Source: Megamerina dolium (Eukaryota > Arthropoda > Insecta > Diptera > Megamerinidae). From it: a stretch of DNA of 64,000 bases. Positions 48,885 to 62,855 of the stretch are shown piece by piece. Where the stretch lies: positions 58,534,149 through 58,598,148 of the forward strand of contig OY978526.1 of NCBI GenBank assembly GCA_963854835.1, read 5' to 3'. Made by a program: the position numbers and the translations under genes. Each line of letters opens with the position of its first letter. Position 1 is the first letter of the stretch. The notes under the pieces are model-generated. The model did not search any database and had not been told where the DNA came from. It was given only the letters and a program-made list of their open reading frames with translations.

Positions 48885-50535
48885 CAGTGGCTCCCAGCTT
48901 ATTTCGTACAGTGACAGTTTAAAAATTGCTGCAGTCGTAATTCCTAATATAGCAAAAATTTGAACAAAATATAAATGCCATTTTAGAAAGGAAGGTTTGT
49001 TTTTTATTTTCCAAAATTTACTTTTTCAAAATTTTAGTGTTTGACACTATAAAAAAATAAAATAAGAAAAAAATAGGAAAATTCATGTCACAGCTTATTT
49101 CGTACAGTCTCTTTAAGTTCAAACTAAAAACAAAGTAAGTTGATTTTAATATTTAGTTGACATCCCTTAGCGTTAATGACAGCCTGGAGTCTATTTGGCA
49201 TTGAATCCACCAATTTTTGAGTGATGTCTGGTGTGATTTTTTTCCATTCTTCCATCAGTACCTTCTTTAGGTCTTGCTTATTAGAAATCTTGTGTGTTCT
49301 TATTTTATTGTCCAAAATAGACCAAAGATTTTCAATCACATTCATGTCAGGTGACTGTGGTGGTGGAGACATCAAGTGTGGGCAGTTCCAAATAAGCCAA
49401 GATTGCACAATCCCAGATTTATGTTTTGGGTCATTATCTTGGTAGTACCGAAATTCTTCCCGCAAACCCAGTTTGTCTGCACTTTGAAGTAAATTGTTTT
49501 TCAGAATCTCGAGGTACTTCATTTTGTCCATTGTTTCCTCAATAAAAACCAATTCACCTACTCCGGCTGCTGACATACAGGCCCAAACCATCACGCTACC
49601 GCCACCATGCTTCACTGTGGGCTTAAGGTTCTCCTTGTTTAGCTCGGTATTCGCTTTACGCCAAACATATGACATTCCGTCCGAGCCAAAAATATTAAAC
49701 TTAGACTCATCCGCGAAAATAACGGTATTCCAGAACGCAGGAGTATTAATAATATGCTCTTTGGCGAAGTCAAGTCGGCGTTGTATATTCATTTTCGAAA
49801 TGAATGGTTTCTTTCGGGCTACTCGACCGTTCAAGTCATGATTGCGCAGCACACGTCGGACAGTTTCAGCACTGGATGATTTTCCTATTTCACGCTGAAC
49901 CTCTGCAGCCAACTTCGGAGCGGATAACTTTGGATTTTTCTTAATTTTTCGTACAATATAACGCTCGTCTGAAGCGTTGAAAATCTTATTAGGTGCTTCT
50001 CTGCCCTTGTTCTCCAACCGATTTTCGCGAACGAAGCGTTGAATGATGTATTGGACAGTTGAGGCACTTAAATTTGTCATTTCAGCAATTTTTCGCACAC
50101 TCTGACCTTTCCTAAAATGGTTAATTACCAGTTTACGCTATTCCATCGTTGTACGACGACCCATAACGCTAAATGTTTAATTTACAGCACTTTAACTATT
50201 TAAAATAATAATAATAAAAATTGTTATAATAGTTAAAAAGGTCCAAAAACTCATACAATTCAAAAAAACTTTGTAACTGCGCGGCAGAATGAAACTTACT
50301 TACATTGAAGTTTGTGTACGAAATAAGATGTGAGCTGAAAATCAGCTGATCAATAGTTTTTCTCTCTTGCATGACAAAAAGAACAATTTTTGGGGTTCCC
50401 CGTTTTCTTATTAGGTTTACTAAACACATACATAGACATCTACATTCAAAACTTATTGATAAGTTTTTTAGTTTCGATGTTACAGCCATGTACATAAAAA
50501 TATATACACTGTACGAAATAAGCTGTGAGCCACTG
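48885..50535 (-). mobile_element. Tc1-type transposon A (1651 bp)
   Basis: Ends are CAGTGGCTCCCAGCTTATTT (48885 onward) and its inverted partner finishing at 50535, both flanked by TA. A second copy of the motif, CAGCTTATTTCGTACA, lies inside each end (about 49089-49109 and 50316-50337). The element thus has inverted repeats of about 220 bp with two direct-repeat sites each (IR/DR layout). The same 1651-bp element occurs inverted at 50989-52639. Confidence 0.93.
49124..50164 (-). pseudogene. Tc1 transposase A, early stop
   Basis: A cut-and-paste transposase of the DD34E class. The correct start is ATG 50162-50164 (MGRRTTME), as in copy B, but codon 9 is TAG (50138-50140) where copy B has CAG. 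From the methionine at 50098 the frame is open for 324 residues. The N-terminal paired-type helix-turn-helix reads LSASTVQYIIQRFVRENRL and KLSAPKLAAEVQ. Catalytic residues are D in FADESKFN, D in YYQDNDPKH and E in MNVIENLW, the last two 34 residues apart. A one-base loss near the end replaces the usual GCHTKY terminus by QLNIKINLLCF. Confidence 0.93.
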
Positions 50536-50722
<187 letters not shown>

Positions 50723-50988
50723 AATAGCTAAGTAGTGAAAGAATGATCAGCAAAAGCCATTAGTGTATGAAAATTTTATTTTTACAAGTTGGTAAATATT
50801 CTGATGTAGCCAATTGCTTGCGAAGACGATTTCCCAAATATTTTCTATTGTATCGTATTAAGATCTGCATTTACTGCTGGCTACTTGAATGCTGGTATAT
50901 TTTCGGAAGTTGGTTAGTTTTTGAATATTTGTCATAAAGCAAATTTAATCATTAAGTTTTGACTTTTTATTTCATTTTAGTTCACATA

Positions 50989-52639
50989 CAGTGGCTCACA
51001 GCTTATTTCGTACAGTGTATATATTTTTATGTAAATGGCTGTAACATCGAAACTAAAAAACTTATCGATAAGTTTTGAATGTAGATGTCTGTGTATGTGT
51101 TTAGTAAACCTAATAAGAAAACGGGGAACCCCAAAAATTGTTCTTTTTGTCATGCAAGAGAGAAAAACTATTGATCAGCTGATTTTCAGCTCACATCTTA
51201 TTTCGTACACAAACTTCAATGTAAGTAAGTTTCATTCTGCCGCGCAGTTACAAAGTTTTTTTGAATTGTATGAGTTTTTGGACCTTTTTAACTATTATAA
51301 CATTTTTTATTATTATTATTTTAAATAGTTAAAGTGCTGTAAATTAAACATTTAGCTTTATGGGTCATCGTACAACGATGGAACAGCGTAAACTGGTAAT
51401 TAACAATTTTAGGAAAGGTCAGAGTGTGCAAAAAATTACTGAAATGACAAATTTAAGTGCCTCAACTGTCCAATACATCATTCAACGCTTCGTTCGCGAA
51501 AATCGGTTGGAGAACAAGGGCAGAGAAGCACCTAATAAGATTTTCAACGCATCAGACGAGCGTTATATTGTACGAAAAATTAAGAAAAATCCAAAGTTAT
51601 CCGCTCCGAAGTTGGCTGCAGAGGTTCAGCGTGAAATAGGAAAATCATCCAGTGCTGAAACTGTCCGACGTGTGCTGCGCAATCATGACTTGAACGGTCG
51701 AGTAGCCCGAAAGAAACCATTCATTTCGAAAATGAATATACAACGCCGACTTGACTTCGCCAAAGAGCATATTATTAATACTCCTGCGTTCTGGAATACC
51801 GTTATTTTCGCGGATGAGTCTAAGTTTAATATTTTTGGCTCGGACGGAATGTCATATGTTTGGCGTAAAGCTAATACCGAGCTAAACAAGGAGAACCTTA
51901 AGCCCACAGTGAAGCATGGTGGCGGTAGCGTGATGGTTTGGGCCTGTATGTCAGCAGCCGGAGTAGGTGAATTGGTTTTTATTGAGGGAACAATGGACAA
52001 AATGAAGTACCTCGAGATTCTGAAAAACAATTTACTTCAAAGTGCAGACAAACTGGGTTTGCGGGAAGAATTTCGGTATTACCAAGATAATGACCCAAAA
52101 CATAAATCTGGGATTGTGCAATCTTGGCTTATTTGAACTGCTCACACTTGATGTCTCCACCACCACAGTCACCTGACATGAATGTGATTGAAAATCTTTA
52201 GTCTATTTTGGACAATAAAATAAGAACACACAAGATTTCTAATAAGCAAGACCTAAAGAAGGTACTGATGGAGGAATGGAAAAAAATCACACCAGACATC
52301 ACTCAAAAATTGGTGGATTCAATGCCAAGTAGACTCCAGGCTGTCATTAACGCTAAGGGATGTCATACTAAATATTAAAATCAACTTACTTTGTTTTTAG
52401 TTTGAACTTAAAGAGACTGTACGAAATAAGCTGTGACATGAATTTTCCTATTTTTTTCTTATTTTATTTTTTTATAGTGTCAAACACTAAAATTTTGAAA
52501 AAGTAAATTTTGGAAAATAATAAACAAACCTTCCTTTCAAAAATGGGATTTATATTTTGTTCAAATTTTTGCTATATTAGGAATTACGACTGCAGCAATT
52601 TTTAAACTGTCACTGTACGAAATAAGCTGGGAGCCACTG
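50989..52639 (+). mobile_element. Tc1-type transposon B (1651 bp), head-to-head with A
   Basis: Same ends and same total length as A, on the plus strand, TA on both sides (50987-50988 and 52640-52641). Internal end motifs are at about 51189-51210 and 52414-52436. With A it forms a 1.65-kb inverted repeat separated by about 450 bp. Confidence 0.93.
51360..52378 (+). pseudogene. Tc1 transposase B, frameshift and nonsense codon
   Basis: The frame starts with MGHRTTMEQRKLVINNF and is open for 258 residues, covering the DNA-binding domain and the first two catalytic aspartates (FADESKFN, YYQDNDPKH). A single G is missing near 52134 (after QSWLI) relative to copy A, which brings in a TGA. Further on, the tryptophan after the catalytic glutamate (VIENLW in copy A) is TAG at 52199-52201. 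The C-terminus GCHTKY ending at 52378 is the normal Tc1 form. Its breaks differ from those of A, so each became inactive independently. Confidence 0.93.
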
Positions 52640-52839
52640 TATAAGATATAATAATCTTTCACATACGCAGAGTAAACATGAAATAACAACTTCAAAGATA
52701 TTAACAACAAATTGCTTAAAAAATAAAGGAATAAAGTAATTGCTTAAAACTAAATAGGGCTGTAGAGAAAAGGGAAAAAGGAAAAGAAAAAAAAGTGCGT
52801 GTGAAAGAAAGAGAGACAGAATTAAGGTTTGTTAGAGAA

Positions 52840-52970
52840 ATGTAGGAGAATTAGGTGCTTAAAGTTTGCCATAGTAACAGCATTTTTAATATGTACCGGA
52901 AGCGAATTCCACAATCTAACAGCGCTAACGAAGAATAACCTATAACCTTTTCCCACATATGAAATGTTTA
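52840..52970 (-). pseudogene. C-terminal scrap of a non-LTR reverse transcriptase (CR1/L2-like)
   Basis: The minus-strand translation reads GKGYRLFFVSAVRLWNSLPV followed by HIKNAVTMANFKHLI. The pattern R-x-W-N-S-L-P ... A-x-(S/T)-x-x-x-F-K is the conserved end of many non-LTR reverse transcriptases and bacterial-type phage-free insect LINE proteins. About 40 codons are open; no other part is found. It does not resemble the jockey or RTE families of this window. Confidence 0.6.
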
Positions 52971-54830
52971 ATTGTTTATTTTTTAAATGTATTCAAACAC
53001 TATCGTCCTAAGCCGAATTTCAGCATTTTTCCCTATACAAAAGTATGACTTCTTAAAAATATATCAGTCTTCAGTTTACTGTGATACGTATGGTTCGGTA
53101 TTACGGAAGTTTATCTTTTATATTGGAATTAAATCTGTCTGCCTCTATTGACTTCATACGCCTAATATTCATAGACGAATACTTTAGGGTACCTATTGTT
53201 GGAAATTGCTTTGCATCACTAAAAAGTGAAAAAAGCAAAATAGAAAAATAAAAGTGAAAAAATAAATGCCACAATAAAAAAAAAATAATAAACAACAGTA
53301 AAATACCTTAAACGCTTTTCCAGAATGTTAGAAAAGATTACAAAGCAGAAAGTAAATCTACGACAACAAACACCGCACACAACACAAGCACAAGAACAAG
53401 TGGAAAATTTACATATATGTACAGTATACATATCTACACCAACTTTGATACATTGAAGAAGGCTGATGGGTCTATTCACATACATATATATATGAACATA
53501 CATTGATATGTAGACGCTCGTATGAGCATGCATGCACTTATAAACTATTTAAGAACGAAATTTCAACGGCCGAAGAGGCCAAGGATAAGACCAGACGCTT
53601 ATAGACGCACGCAAGTACATTGATGTAAGTATGAAAATATTCTGATTGGAAGTATCATAGTTGTTATTGTGGTTGTTTGATTTGTTTTCCTCTTTTTTCT
53701 TTTTGTATTTATTTGTTGCATGAAAAATGTCGCCTTTATTTTTGATGTTGTTTAATTTTTAGTCTGAGAACAAACAACACCATTCCTTACTCCACTTAGA
53801 CCCTAGCCAGATTTTTCGTATGTTAATTTCTTATGCAAATGCCAATCGCTTTTATGCCCGTTTATGTTTGATTACGTGTTGAAATCCTTTTGACAATTTA
53901 CGGTTGTTGTTTTTCTTTACTTTTCTCACACTTATTTAATGCAGTTGGGCGTTTTTTTTTTTTCATTTACATAAATATTTAAACAATTTGCGTATACAAT
54001 TTATTTACACAAATGTACACCAGCGATTTTTTGGAGCGAAATGGCATGAAGCAGCCTGCAATTACCCAGTTGTTTCAGATCAATTATTCTTACAATATTT
54101 TAAATGAATCCTTTAATAAATTAAAGTATTTTAGAGTGTATATCTTTAAATTTAATATGTAAAATTGTTCAAATAGGCGTCTAATATAGTAAGTGATAAG
54201 TTACCATACAACAAGTTAGTAAAAAGAGTATGTGGGATGCGAATATTTTGTTTGGCAAAACAGAAGAAAATATGAAATCGTCTCGTCATAATGGAGTTGC
54301 AAGTTTAACAATTTCAATGTCATAACGATGATTTATGGTAAAGAATATGTCATTCACGAAACCCGGTAATAAAATATTCGTAAATGTGCATAAGTTATAA
54401 CAAATCAGATGAGAATGGTGGTTGTGATTTATGTATCCGATTCAGTCATATATAAGTTAATAGAAAGTGTTCCATCCCTTTTAACAAAATCTATAGTACT
54501 TGTGACTATCTTTGTGAGTTTCCATGGAGATAGCAGACTTTCTTTACTTTACCAAGAAATTCATTTTTTTATTTATTTATATTTCATATAGGTATTGCTT
54601 TAATAAAGAAAAAATGGCTAAGTGTTAGCCATTATAAAAGCCGGCAAAAAATAATTCATAAAATCTATTCCAATGAAAAAGTGAATAAGATTTGAAAAAA
54701 AGCTCCGATTTCGGGAAATTACTTCTTATAGAAGGCACATGCTTTATTTAGCTTTTAATATAATTAATGACAGATGGTATTAGTGGTAAAAAATGTGCAG
54801 TTTTTTGTTATGCAAAAAGTTATACATTTT
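52971..54830. other. AT-rich spacer, no gene seen
   Basis: Only short chance frames are present. A less AT-rich patch at about 53560-53620 (GGCCGAAGAGGCCAAGG) is unassigned. Confidence 0.5.
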
Positions 54831-54832
54831 TA

Positions 54833-56089
54833 TAAAGGGTTATCCATTTTGCGGTTTCAAAAGTAAATGTAAATAAAACACACATATGTATATTTTTTAT
54901 CATGATATTTCTTTTTTATTATAAAGTTTGAACGTTGACATTATGTGTGAAATACTACATCATTTAAATGACCACCACTCGAATTGTTGCAAGCATCGAT
55001 TCTTTTGAGGTAATTTTCGACCACTTTTTGACACATATTGGGCGGTATCTCAGCCATAACGTGACGAATGTTGCTTTTTAGGTGCTCAAGAGTTAAAGGT
55101 TTATCTGCATAAACACGGTCTTTCACGTAGCCCCACAAAAAAAGTCAAGCGGTGTCAAATCGCATGATCTTGGTGGCCACTTGATATCGCCACGACGAGA
55201 AATTACGCGGCCAGAAAATTTCTCTTGCAATAAAGCCATATTCGCTCGAGTTGTGTGGCATGTGGCACCGTCTTGTTGAAACCACATATTCTCTAAGTCG
55301 TATTCTTCAATAGCAGGCAAAAAAAGTCGGTTATCATATGACCATAACGCTCCGAATTGACGGTGACAGTCGTTCCATAGTCGTTTTCGAAGAAGTAAGG
55401 TCCAATAACACCTCCGGACCAAAGAGCGCACCAAGCAGTGACTTTTTGTGGATGTAGTGGCCTCTCTTCAATTACTTGAGGATTCTCAGAACCCCAAATA
55501 CGACAATTTTGTTTGTTAACATACCCACCGAGTGAGAAATGTGCTTCGTCGCTGAAGAAAATTTTGTTCGAAAAATCGCCGTCCACCGCCTGTTGTTCAA
55601 GCAGTGTGAGCTGGATTTTATATGGATGTAGGTGTAGATCCAAATGCAAAATACGCCATAATGTGCCGTAAGACAGTCCTAATTCCTGAGAACGACGAGG
55701 AATCAACACATTCGGGTCTTCGACAACACTTTCACTTACAGCAGCGATATTTTCGGTGGTACGAGCGAAACGATGATGCACAGGCCTTACAATATCTGTA
55801 ACCGATCCAGTCTCTTCATATTTCTTCACAATTTTGCCAATTGCTTGCGTAGTTGGACGATTATGTAAACCATAATCTCCTCTTAAAGCACGATATGTGG
55901 CTGTGGCAGAATCACCATTTTTGTAGTAGGTTTTTACAATTTTAATGCGTTGTGCGATAGCTAAGCGATCCATTTTCGCAAATGTCAGACTTTGAACTGA
56001 AAAAGAAAGAAATTGTTTTAACAACTCAGTTTGACAGATGTCGAATTCTAGCCCTATACTTTTGAAACCGCAAAATGGATAACCCTTTA
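54833..56089 (-). mobile_element. DD41D (rosa-like) mariner copy 3 (1257 bp)
   Basis: The ends TAAAGGGTTATCCATTTTGC at 54833 and its inverted partner finishing at 56089 are each flanked by TA. This is the most complete copy of the family in the window and shows both the first catalytic region and the 41-residue spacing of the other two. Confidence 0.92.
54941..55973 (-). pseudogene. DD41D mariner transposase, near full length, broken
   Basis: Start at MDRLAIAQRIKIV (55973). The N-terminal helix-turn-helix half is followed by the catalytic core: FFSDEAHFSLGGYVNKQ (first D), WCALWSGGVIGPYFFE, MWFQQDGATCHTT (second D) and CDLTPLDFF (third D, 41 residues on). Defects are an in-frame loss of 17 codons after the DNA-binding half (near 55602, present in copy 2), one missing base in a T run near 55320 and one missing base in another T run near 55137-55143. 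The C-terminus GGHLNDVVFHT is in place. It is not active as read. Confidence 0.9.
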
Positions 56090-56091
56090 TA

Positions 56092-56673
56092 ATAATATAA
56101 CCAATTTATTTCAAATTGATTATCATAATCACCCAAATATTTTCCATAGAACGAAGGTACACAATAAAAAATGATAGTTTACTTTTAATACCAGTTAATG
56201 TACATGTTTTGTTTAAAAACAAAACCAAAAAAGTATTAACCAGCTTTATAATTATTAACTATATTTAGTGTTTAATTTTAACCACGCGGAACTGCCTTTC
56301 ATTAAAATTGTGTAAATAGTTACTCAAATTTTGTGAAAGTTAATATAATATAATAAAATTGTATCATATATTTATGTACGTATAGTATGTCGTAAAACCG
56401 CCGTATGTAAACAAACTTATTCGCAAGTTTTTTTGCTTGTACATATATGTAGCACACTTCTTGGCATTTACAACTTAGGTATAGGTGGAAAAATAAATAC
56501 CAATAAAATTTTATGATATATTATTAAGATATGACAATACAAATGATGACAATCATAATTATGATGATGATGATGTTTATGATAATATAAAAATTTGTTG
56601 TTTTGACAATTTCAACTGACAAAATAAAATTTTTATGGAAAACTTTTTAGGCATGTGTATTTAAACATAAATA
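56092..56673. other. AT-rich spacer, no gene seen
   Basis: It holds a short ATGATG repeat near 56560 and no supported feature. Confidence 0.5.
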
Positions 56674-56836
56674 TTTATATTTTTTTTTTTTTTTTTTGTT
56701 AGCTTATTTTTTTTTATTGAATCTTTCTTAAATACAAGAAACTAACAATAAGTATTCAAATCTTACAAACTAAATAAAACTATGTGATATCCCCTACGTT
56801 CCATCACAATTTGGTGAGTCGCGAGATGTAGCAATT

Positions 56837-59486
56837 TTACAGCATATTCAGTGTGTCTTTTCTTTTTAATCGACGATGCCCCTTGCTCAGCAACAATTGC
56901 CTAGCAAGGGGATTCGGATGATTGTGTAATTTTTGAATGTAGCTTCTGCAGGACATTGCAACTTCCTCAGAAATTGTGGATACATTTAAATCTCGATGGA
57001 TGTTAACGTTCCTCATATACCAAGGCGCGTTTACAATAATTCGCAGACACTTGGATTGTATTCGCTGCAATTTTTCGATATTAGAGGGAGATGCGGTGCC
57101 CCAAAACTGAATACCATAAGTCCAGATTGGTTTCAGGATTGCTTTATATAATAGCACTTTGTATTCAAGATTCAACTTTGATCTTTTGTGTAACAGCCAC
57201 CATAACTGATTCATTTTAAGCTTGATCTGAGTTTTCTTTGCCTTTATGTGATTTTTCCATGTCAGCCTTCTGTCGAGGTGAATACCCAAATACTTTGTTG
57301 AGGAACATTGTGGAACTGATTGGCCATTAATTTTAAGTGGGGGACATGTATCTAGCCTTAGCGTGAAGGTTACATGTACGCTCTTTGATTCATTGACTTT
57401 TATACGCCATTTTGCTAGCCAGATTTCGAGAGAATCGACATGAGTCTGCAGGAGTTTAGTAGCTTCTATGGGGTTAGAGCGAGAGCACAATATTGCCGTA
57501 TCATCAGCAAAGGTCGATATGAATGTATAGTTATTGTTGGGCATATATGAAGTGTATAAGAGATACAGTAAGGGACCCAAAACGCTTCCTTGAGGAACGC
57601 CAGCGTGAATATCCAATGGATTTGTTGTGTAATCCTTGTGATGTACGAGAAATTGTCTTTTCGTGAGGTAGCTACTAAGCAATGAGGAGACATTTGCAGG
57701 CAGTAATAGTTTGAGTTTGTAAATAAGGCCATCGTGCCATACTTTATCGAAAGCTTGAGTGATATCAAGAAAGACAGCTGAGCAATACTTTTTTTCTTCA
57801 AAAGTGTTCCTTATCAGAGTTACAATGCGGTGGACTTGTTCTATTGTGCCGTGCTGTTTTCTAAATCCAAACTGATGTTGAGGAATCAGTTGGTTGAGAT
57901 TAATAAATGGAGTTATATTCATGACAAGTAGCTTTTCGAATACTTTAGAAAGTAGAGGCAGGAGGCTGATAGGTCTGTACGATGCAACTTTTGTAGGGTC
58001 TTTTCCTGGTTTTGCTATCATAATAATTTTTGAAGTTTTCCAGCATTTGGGATAGTGTTTAATACGAAGGATAGCATTGAAAATGTGCATCAGATGAATT
58101 ACTGAAGCCGGAGGTAGCTCTTTTATCATTTTACCGGTAATTTTATCTGGACCAGGTGATTTTTTTGGGTTTAAATCTTTATAAATTGCTTTGAATATGT
58201 CCTTTTTTTTAATTTTGAGCGTTATTGAGCAAGGTTGAGAAGTTAATATTGGTAATGAGGACTGTGAAGAGGGTGGATTGGGTGTAAACACACTTTTTAG
58301 GTGGTTTGCAAAAGCCAAACCCTTCTCACAGTTGCTTCTAGCCCAATTACCGTCACTCAAACGGATGGGGGAATCAGTGAGAATTGGCCGATTTGATTTT
58401 TTTGCTGATTTCCACAAAGAGTAGTCTGACGCTTCACCAGGTGTTAATTTCGCTATGTGCTCTTCTAACTCTTTGTTTGTTTTTATTTTTTAAGACTTGC
58501 TTTAACTTTCGAGTGCAGTGCTGTAGCTGTGTTTTCAGATTCGGTGATCTGAATTCTTGCCATTGTCTTCGGAGTCTTCTTTTCTGTTTTACTAGCAATT
58601 CAATATCGGCTGGTGTGTATGGGCTATAGTTTGATTGCTTGCATACCTTTGTGCAGGTGGCTGAGCTGAGAGCTAATGAGAGCAGCTGGTTGAATTTTTC
58701 GAGTGCTGAGTCTACATCGTGTCCATTTCTTAATACAGTACTCAGAGGAAGATGGGAATTTATATATTTTTTGAATTTTAACCAGTCTATTTTCTTTCTA
58801 ACGCAATTGCTTTGGGGGCTTGGTGATTTTATAGATATTACCGTGGGTGAGTGGTCAGATGATAGATCATAATTACACTCTGTGGAGATATTTTCCATCT
58901 GCAAACCTTGGGCGACTCCAAAGTCTATGAGATCGGGTATTTTCCTCTTGTCCGTCGGCCAATATGTCGGTTGACCATTTGAAATAACATCGTAGCCGTG
59001 GTTAGTGATGATTGAACATAGTCTTTTGCCTTTTGGAGTTATTAATCGGGAGCCCCAGTGAGTGTGTTTGGCGTTGAAATCGCCAGCAACCAAGAATTTG
59101 CTACCAAGAGTTGAGAAAAATTCTTTATATTGCTGTTCGGTAATACTGTATCTTGGGGGACAGTATATCGCAGATATTACTAGCTTAGAGATGTATTCTT
59201 CCAGACATATAGATGTTGCTTGCAAGTAGACGCTACTAAAATCTTCGAGAACATGATGTTTTATTCTGCTTTTTATCAATATGGCAGTTCCTCCGCGTGC
59301 CTTACCATGCGGATGATTTGTGGTGTACAGTTTGTAATATGGTATTTGGTAGCAATTTTTGTCAGTGAAATGGGTCTCAGATATCATCATTATGTCGATT
59401 TGGCTGGATTCAAGGAATTGAATTAGCTCCAAACGGTGCTGGCTTAAGCCGTTGGCGTTCCAGTGGCATATCTTGAGACAACTCAT
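56837..59486 (-). pseudogene. LINE copy c ORF2 (endonuclease and reverse transcriptase), one frameshift
   Basis: The same protein as in copy b, about 880 residues. The endonuclease occupies roughly residues 1-230 (HWNANGLSQ, ISETHFTD, GDFNAKHTHWGS, SSDHSP). Reverse transcriptase spans about 450-700 with the catalytic FADD in STFADDTAIL and QGSVLGP, and a C-terminal domain ends RRLKRKDTLNML. The single break is one extra T near 58474-58477, which separates 59486-58434 from 58417-56837. Where copy b is broken (T run near 58203-58210) this copy is intact, and the reverse. The start ATG overlaps the ORF1 stop. Confidence 0.93.
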
Positions 59487-60717
59487 GGTCTGGATAGCAA
59501 TGTTTGGAGTAACATCGATTGATTTTTCATCATTTCTTGCATCATTGTTTGCATTGAGTTCATGAATTGGTTCATATTCTGAATCAATGTTTGAAGCAAA
59601 TGTTCAAGGGTACTTGGCTGTTGGGTGGGCAGTGAGTGTTTCTGCTCATTATTTACATTGCTTTGTTGGTGTGGGTTTTGTTTTAACACGCTAGCGTATG
59701 AATTGGTTTGATTCTTGTTTGGGATTGCAGAGAAGAATTGTGTTGCATCAATATTTTGTCTCTTACTTGAGTTGGCTATCTGAGTTTGCTCAACTGGTTT
59801 TAAAGGTTGATTGCTAGCGGAGAAATTTAGCTTTAGGGTTGTATATACTGGGCAACCTCTATAATTTGCGGTGTGATTACCTCCACAATTGCTGCATTTT
59901 TTCATGCTAGCATCGCCTTTAGATTTTGGGCATATGTTTGATTTATGGAGATCTCCACAAATCACACAAACAGCTGGCAGGGTACAATATGTCTTAGTAT
60001 GTCCATATTCTTGGCAGTTGCTGCACTGAGGAGGTCCAGTTCTCTTATGGGGTTCTTCGATTGTGATTTTGCGATGCAATAAATATCGAATTTTATATAT
60101 GGGGTGTACTTCACCTTTTTTTAGGGGTTTTGTTTCAGGCTGAAGCTCAATACGATATAACGGTTGAGGTATATTGCTCTTGTTGAGGATGTTGAATACT
60201 GTTTTGGCTTGAAACCCTTCTTCCTGGAGGGCAAGTTTGATTTAATATCAACGTTGGGTTCGACGCCTTTGAGTACAACGATTAAGCCCTTACTACTTTT
60301 TAGCTGATATGTGTAGTAATTCTTTTTTACAGCATCAAATTCCGCTATTACTTTGCGATAATGAGTTTCGCTGTAGATTTGCACTTTTGTTTCCTCAATT
60401 TGGCCTTTGCGAATAGGAACAACATGGAAATTCTTTGGTCCTATAAGACTTGTAATTCTAGAAATCAACTTATCTGAGTTGCGTTCTCTCAAGAAAATGG
60501 GTGGGGGTTTGAAATTTTTCTTGGAGATAATATTTTCGTCACTTTCATCACCTGAAAGCAGAGCGTATCTATTTTCCGAACTAATAGGGACAGTGTTCTG
60601 TTTTTGAATTTTAGTTGAATTCATTTGTTTTGAATTTTGCGGACTTCTCTTTCGCTTTACTACAGTAATGTAGCGATCAATACCAGTTTGAACAGCAACT
60701 GGTTCTTTATTAGTCAT
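59483..60717 (-). pseudogene. LINE copy c ORF1 (gag-like, three zinc knuckles), one frameshift
   Basis: RNA-binding ORF1. It opens with MTNKEPVAVQTGIDRYITVV, has the conserved YYTYQLKSSKGLIVVLKG segment, and then a frameshift near 60240. After it come the three knuckles CSNCQEYGHTKTYC, CVICGDLHKSNIC and CSNCGGNHTANYRGC and a Q/M-rich tail. The true N-terminus is probably missing: the frame is open a few codons upstream to the truncation point, and copy a has about 100 more residues. The stop is the TGA of ATGA at 59483-59486. Confidence 0.9.
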
Positions 60718-60750
60718 CGCACTAGTTGCTTTAACTACTTTGCTTTATAT

Positions 60751-61727
<977 letters not shown>

Positions 61728-62097
61728 GTATATAAATTTTCGTAATAATTCATAAAACAGATAATGAAAAATTACATATTTTAATTGTTTACAAAAACAA
61801 TAATTGAAAATCCTCATTAAATTTGGTTTCTGTTTGGTTTTATTGCTGATGATTGTAATCATGATGATGATGGTGGTGATGATATTTAAATTTTATAATA
61901 ATTTATATATATGTGGGTAGACCATAGTTCTATATATCTACTACTTATTACCGTATATAATTTGCCATATTGATAATATGTGCTTTTGCCATAATATTGT
62001 AATGAGTAATAATAATAAATTATTATTATAATAATAATAGATTATAATAGATTGTAATTATGTGATGTTGAAATTCTAAATGATGTTGAAATGCTTA
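61728..62097. other. spacer with ATG/TAA trinucleotide runs
   Basis: (ATG)n-like run at 61860-61880 and (TAA)n-like at 62008-62040; no gene. Confidence 0.5.
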
Positions 62098-62099
62098 TA

Positions 62100-62853
62100 C
62101 AGGATGGACCATTTAGTGGTTTTTAACCATATATTATATTTACATTGACACTGGAAATCTTGACAAAAAGCCAGTATCATATCTCCGCGGAACGAAATGA
62201 ATCGCTTTAGTGTTGAACAACGTTGGGAAATAATGCAAACTTATTTAGAAAGTGGGATTACTTTCATCTTTTTTGACAAAGCGCATTTTCATCTCGGCGG
62301 TTATGTAACCAAACAACACATCCACATCTGTGGATTGTCGAGAACCTGACAGATACTGACAGTTTGCTACAGATTTTCAAAATGCTGCTGGAAAATCCAT
62401 TTCGGTCAACATCACGACAGAGGCATGATAAACGATTTTTTGTACCCGAAAATTGAAGACATGGACTTAAACGATTTGTAGTTTCACCAGGATAGCTCAC
62501 CATGCCACACTGTTAATGCAAAAATCGATATTTTGCGCGCCAAGTTCGGCGATCGTGTTATCAGCCGTGTCGGCGATGCCAACGCCGTTATATTTTTTTT
62601 TTATTTGTGGGGTGTGAACAAGCCATTAACGATTCAGATACTTAAGGCGAATATTAAGTAAGTCATTCGTGAGATAGAGCCAGCAACCGTCACCAAGATC
62701 TTAGAAAACTGTGTTGAGAGGTGCGCTACTGCGAAGTCAGCAGAGGCAGCCATATGAAAGAAGTCCTGTTACATATATAATGGAAATGTTTGAAAAAATT
62801 ATTTTTGTTTTTTTTTTAGTTTTTAAAGAGAAACTTGTGTATGGTCTACCCTG
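62100..62853 (+). mobile_element. deleted mariner with TA-flanked inverted ends (754 bp)
   Basis: Ends CAGGATGGACCA (62100) and, inward from 62853, CAGGGTAGACCA are flanked by TA at 62098-62099 and 62854-62855. The ends differ from the other mariner families here. Confidence 0.82.
62197..62757 (+). pseudogene. mariner transposase remnant
   Basis: It opens MNRFSVEQRWEIMQTYLESG, the start of the DUF4817-type DNA-binding domain, then jumps by a large deletion to FFDKAHFHLGGYVTKQ, where the first catalytic D is recognisable (DKAHF). Later pieces include LQFHQDSSPCHTVNAKID (second D), FGDRVISRVGDA and a worn FFLYLWGV (the third D lost with a short deletion). At least two frameshifts and stops are present. 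It belongs to the same broad mariner group but to a fourth lineage in this window. Confidence 0.8.
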
Positions 62854-62855
62854 TA

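Larger units (their letters stand above)
56681..60743 (-). mobile_element. jockey-type LINE copy c (4063 bp)
   Basis: Target duplication TTTATAT at 56674-56680 and 60744-60750. The poly(A) end is at the left (T run from 56681). It is the longest uninterrupted copy of the family but starts inside ORF1 compared with copy a, so it is mildly 5'-truncated. Confidence 0.92.
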
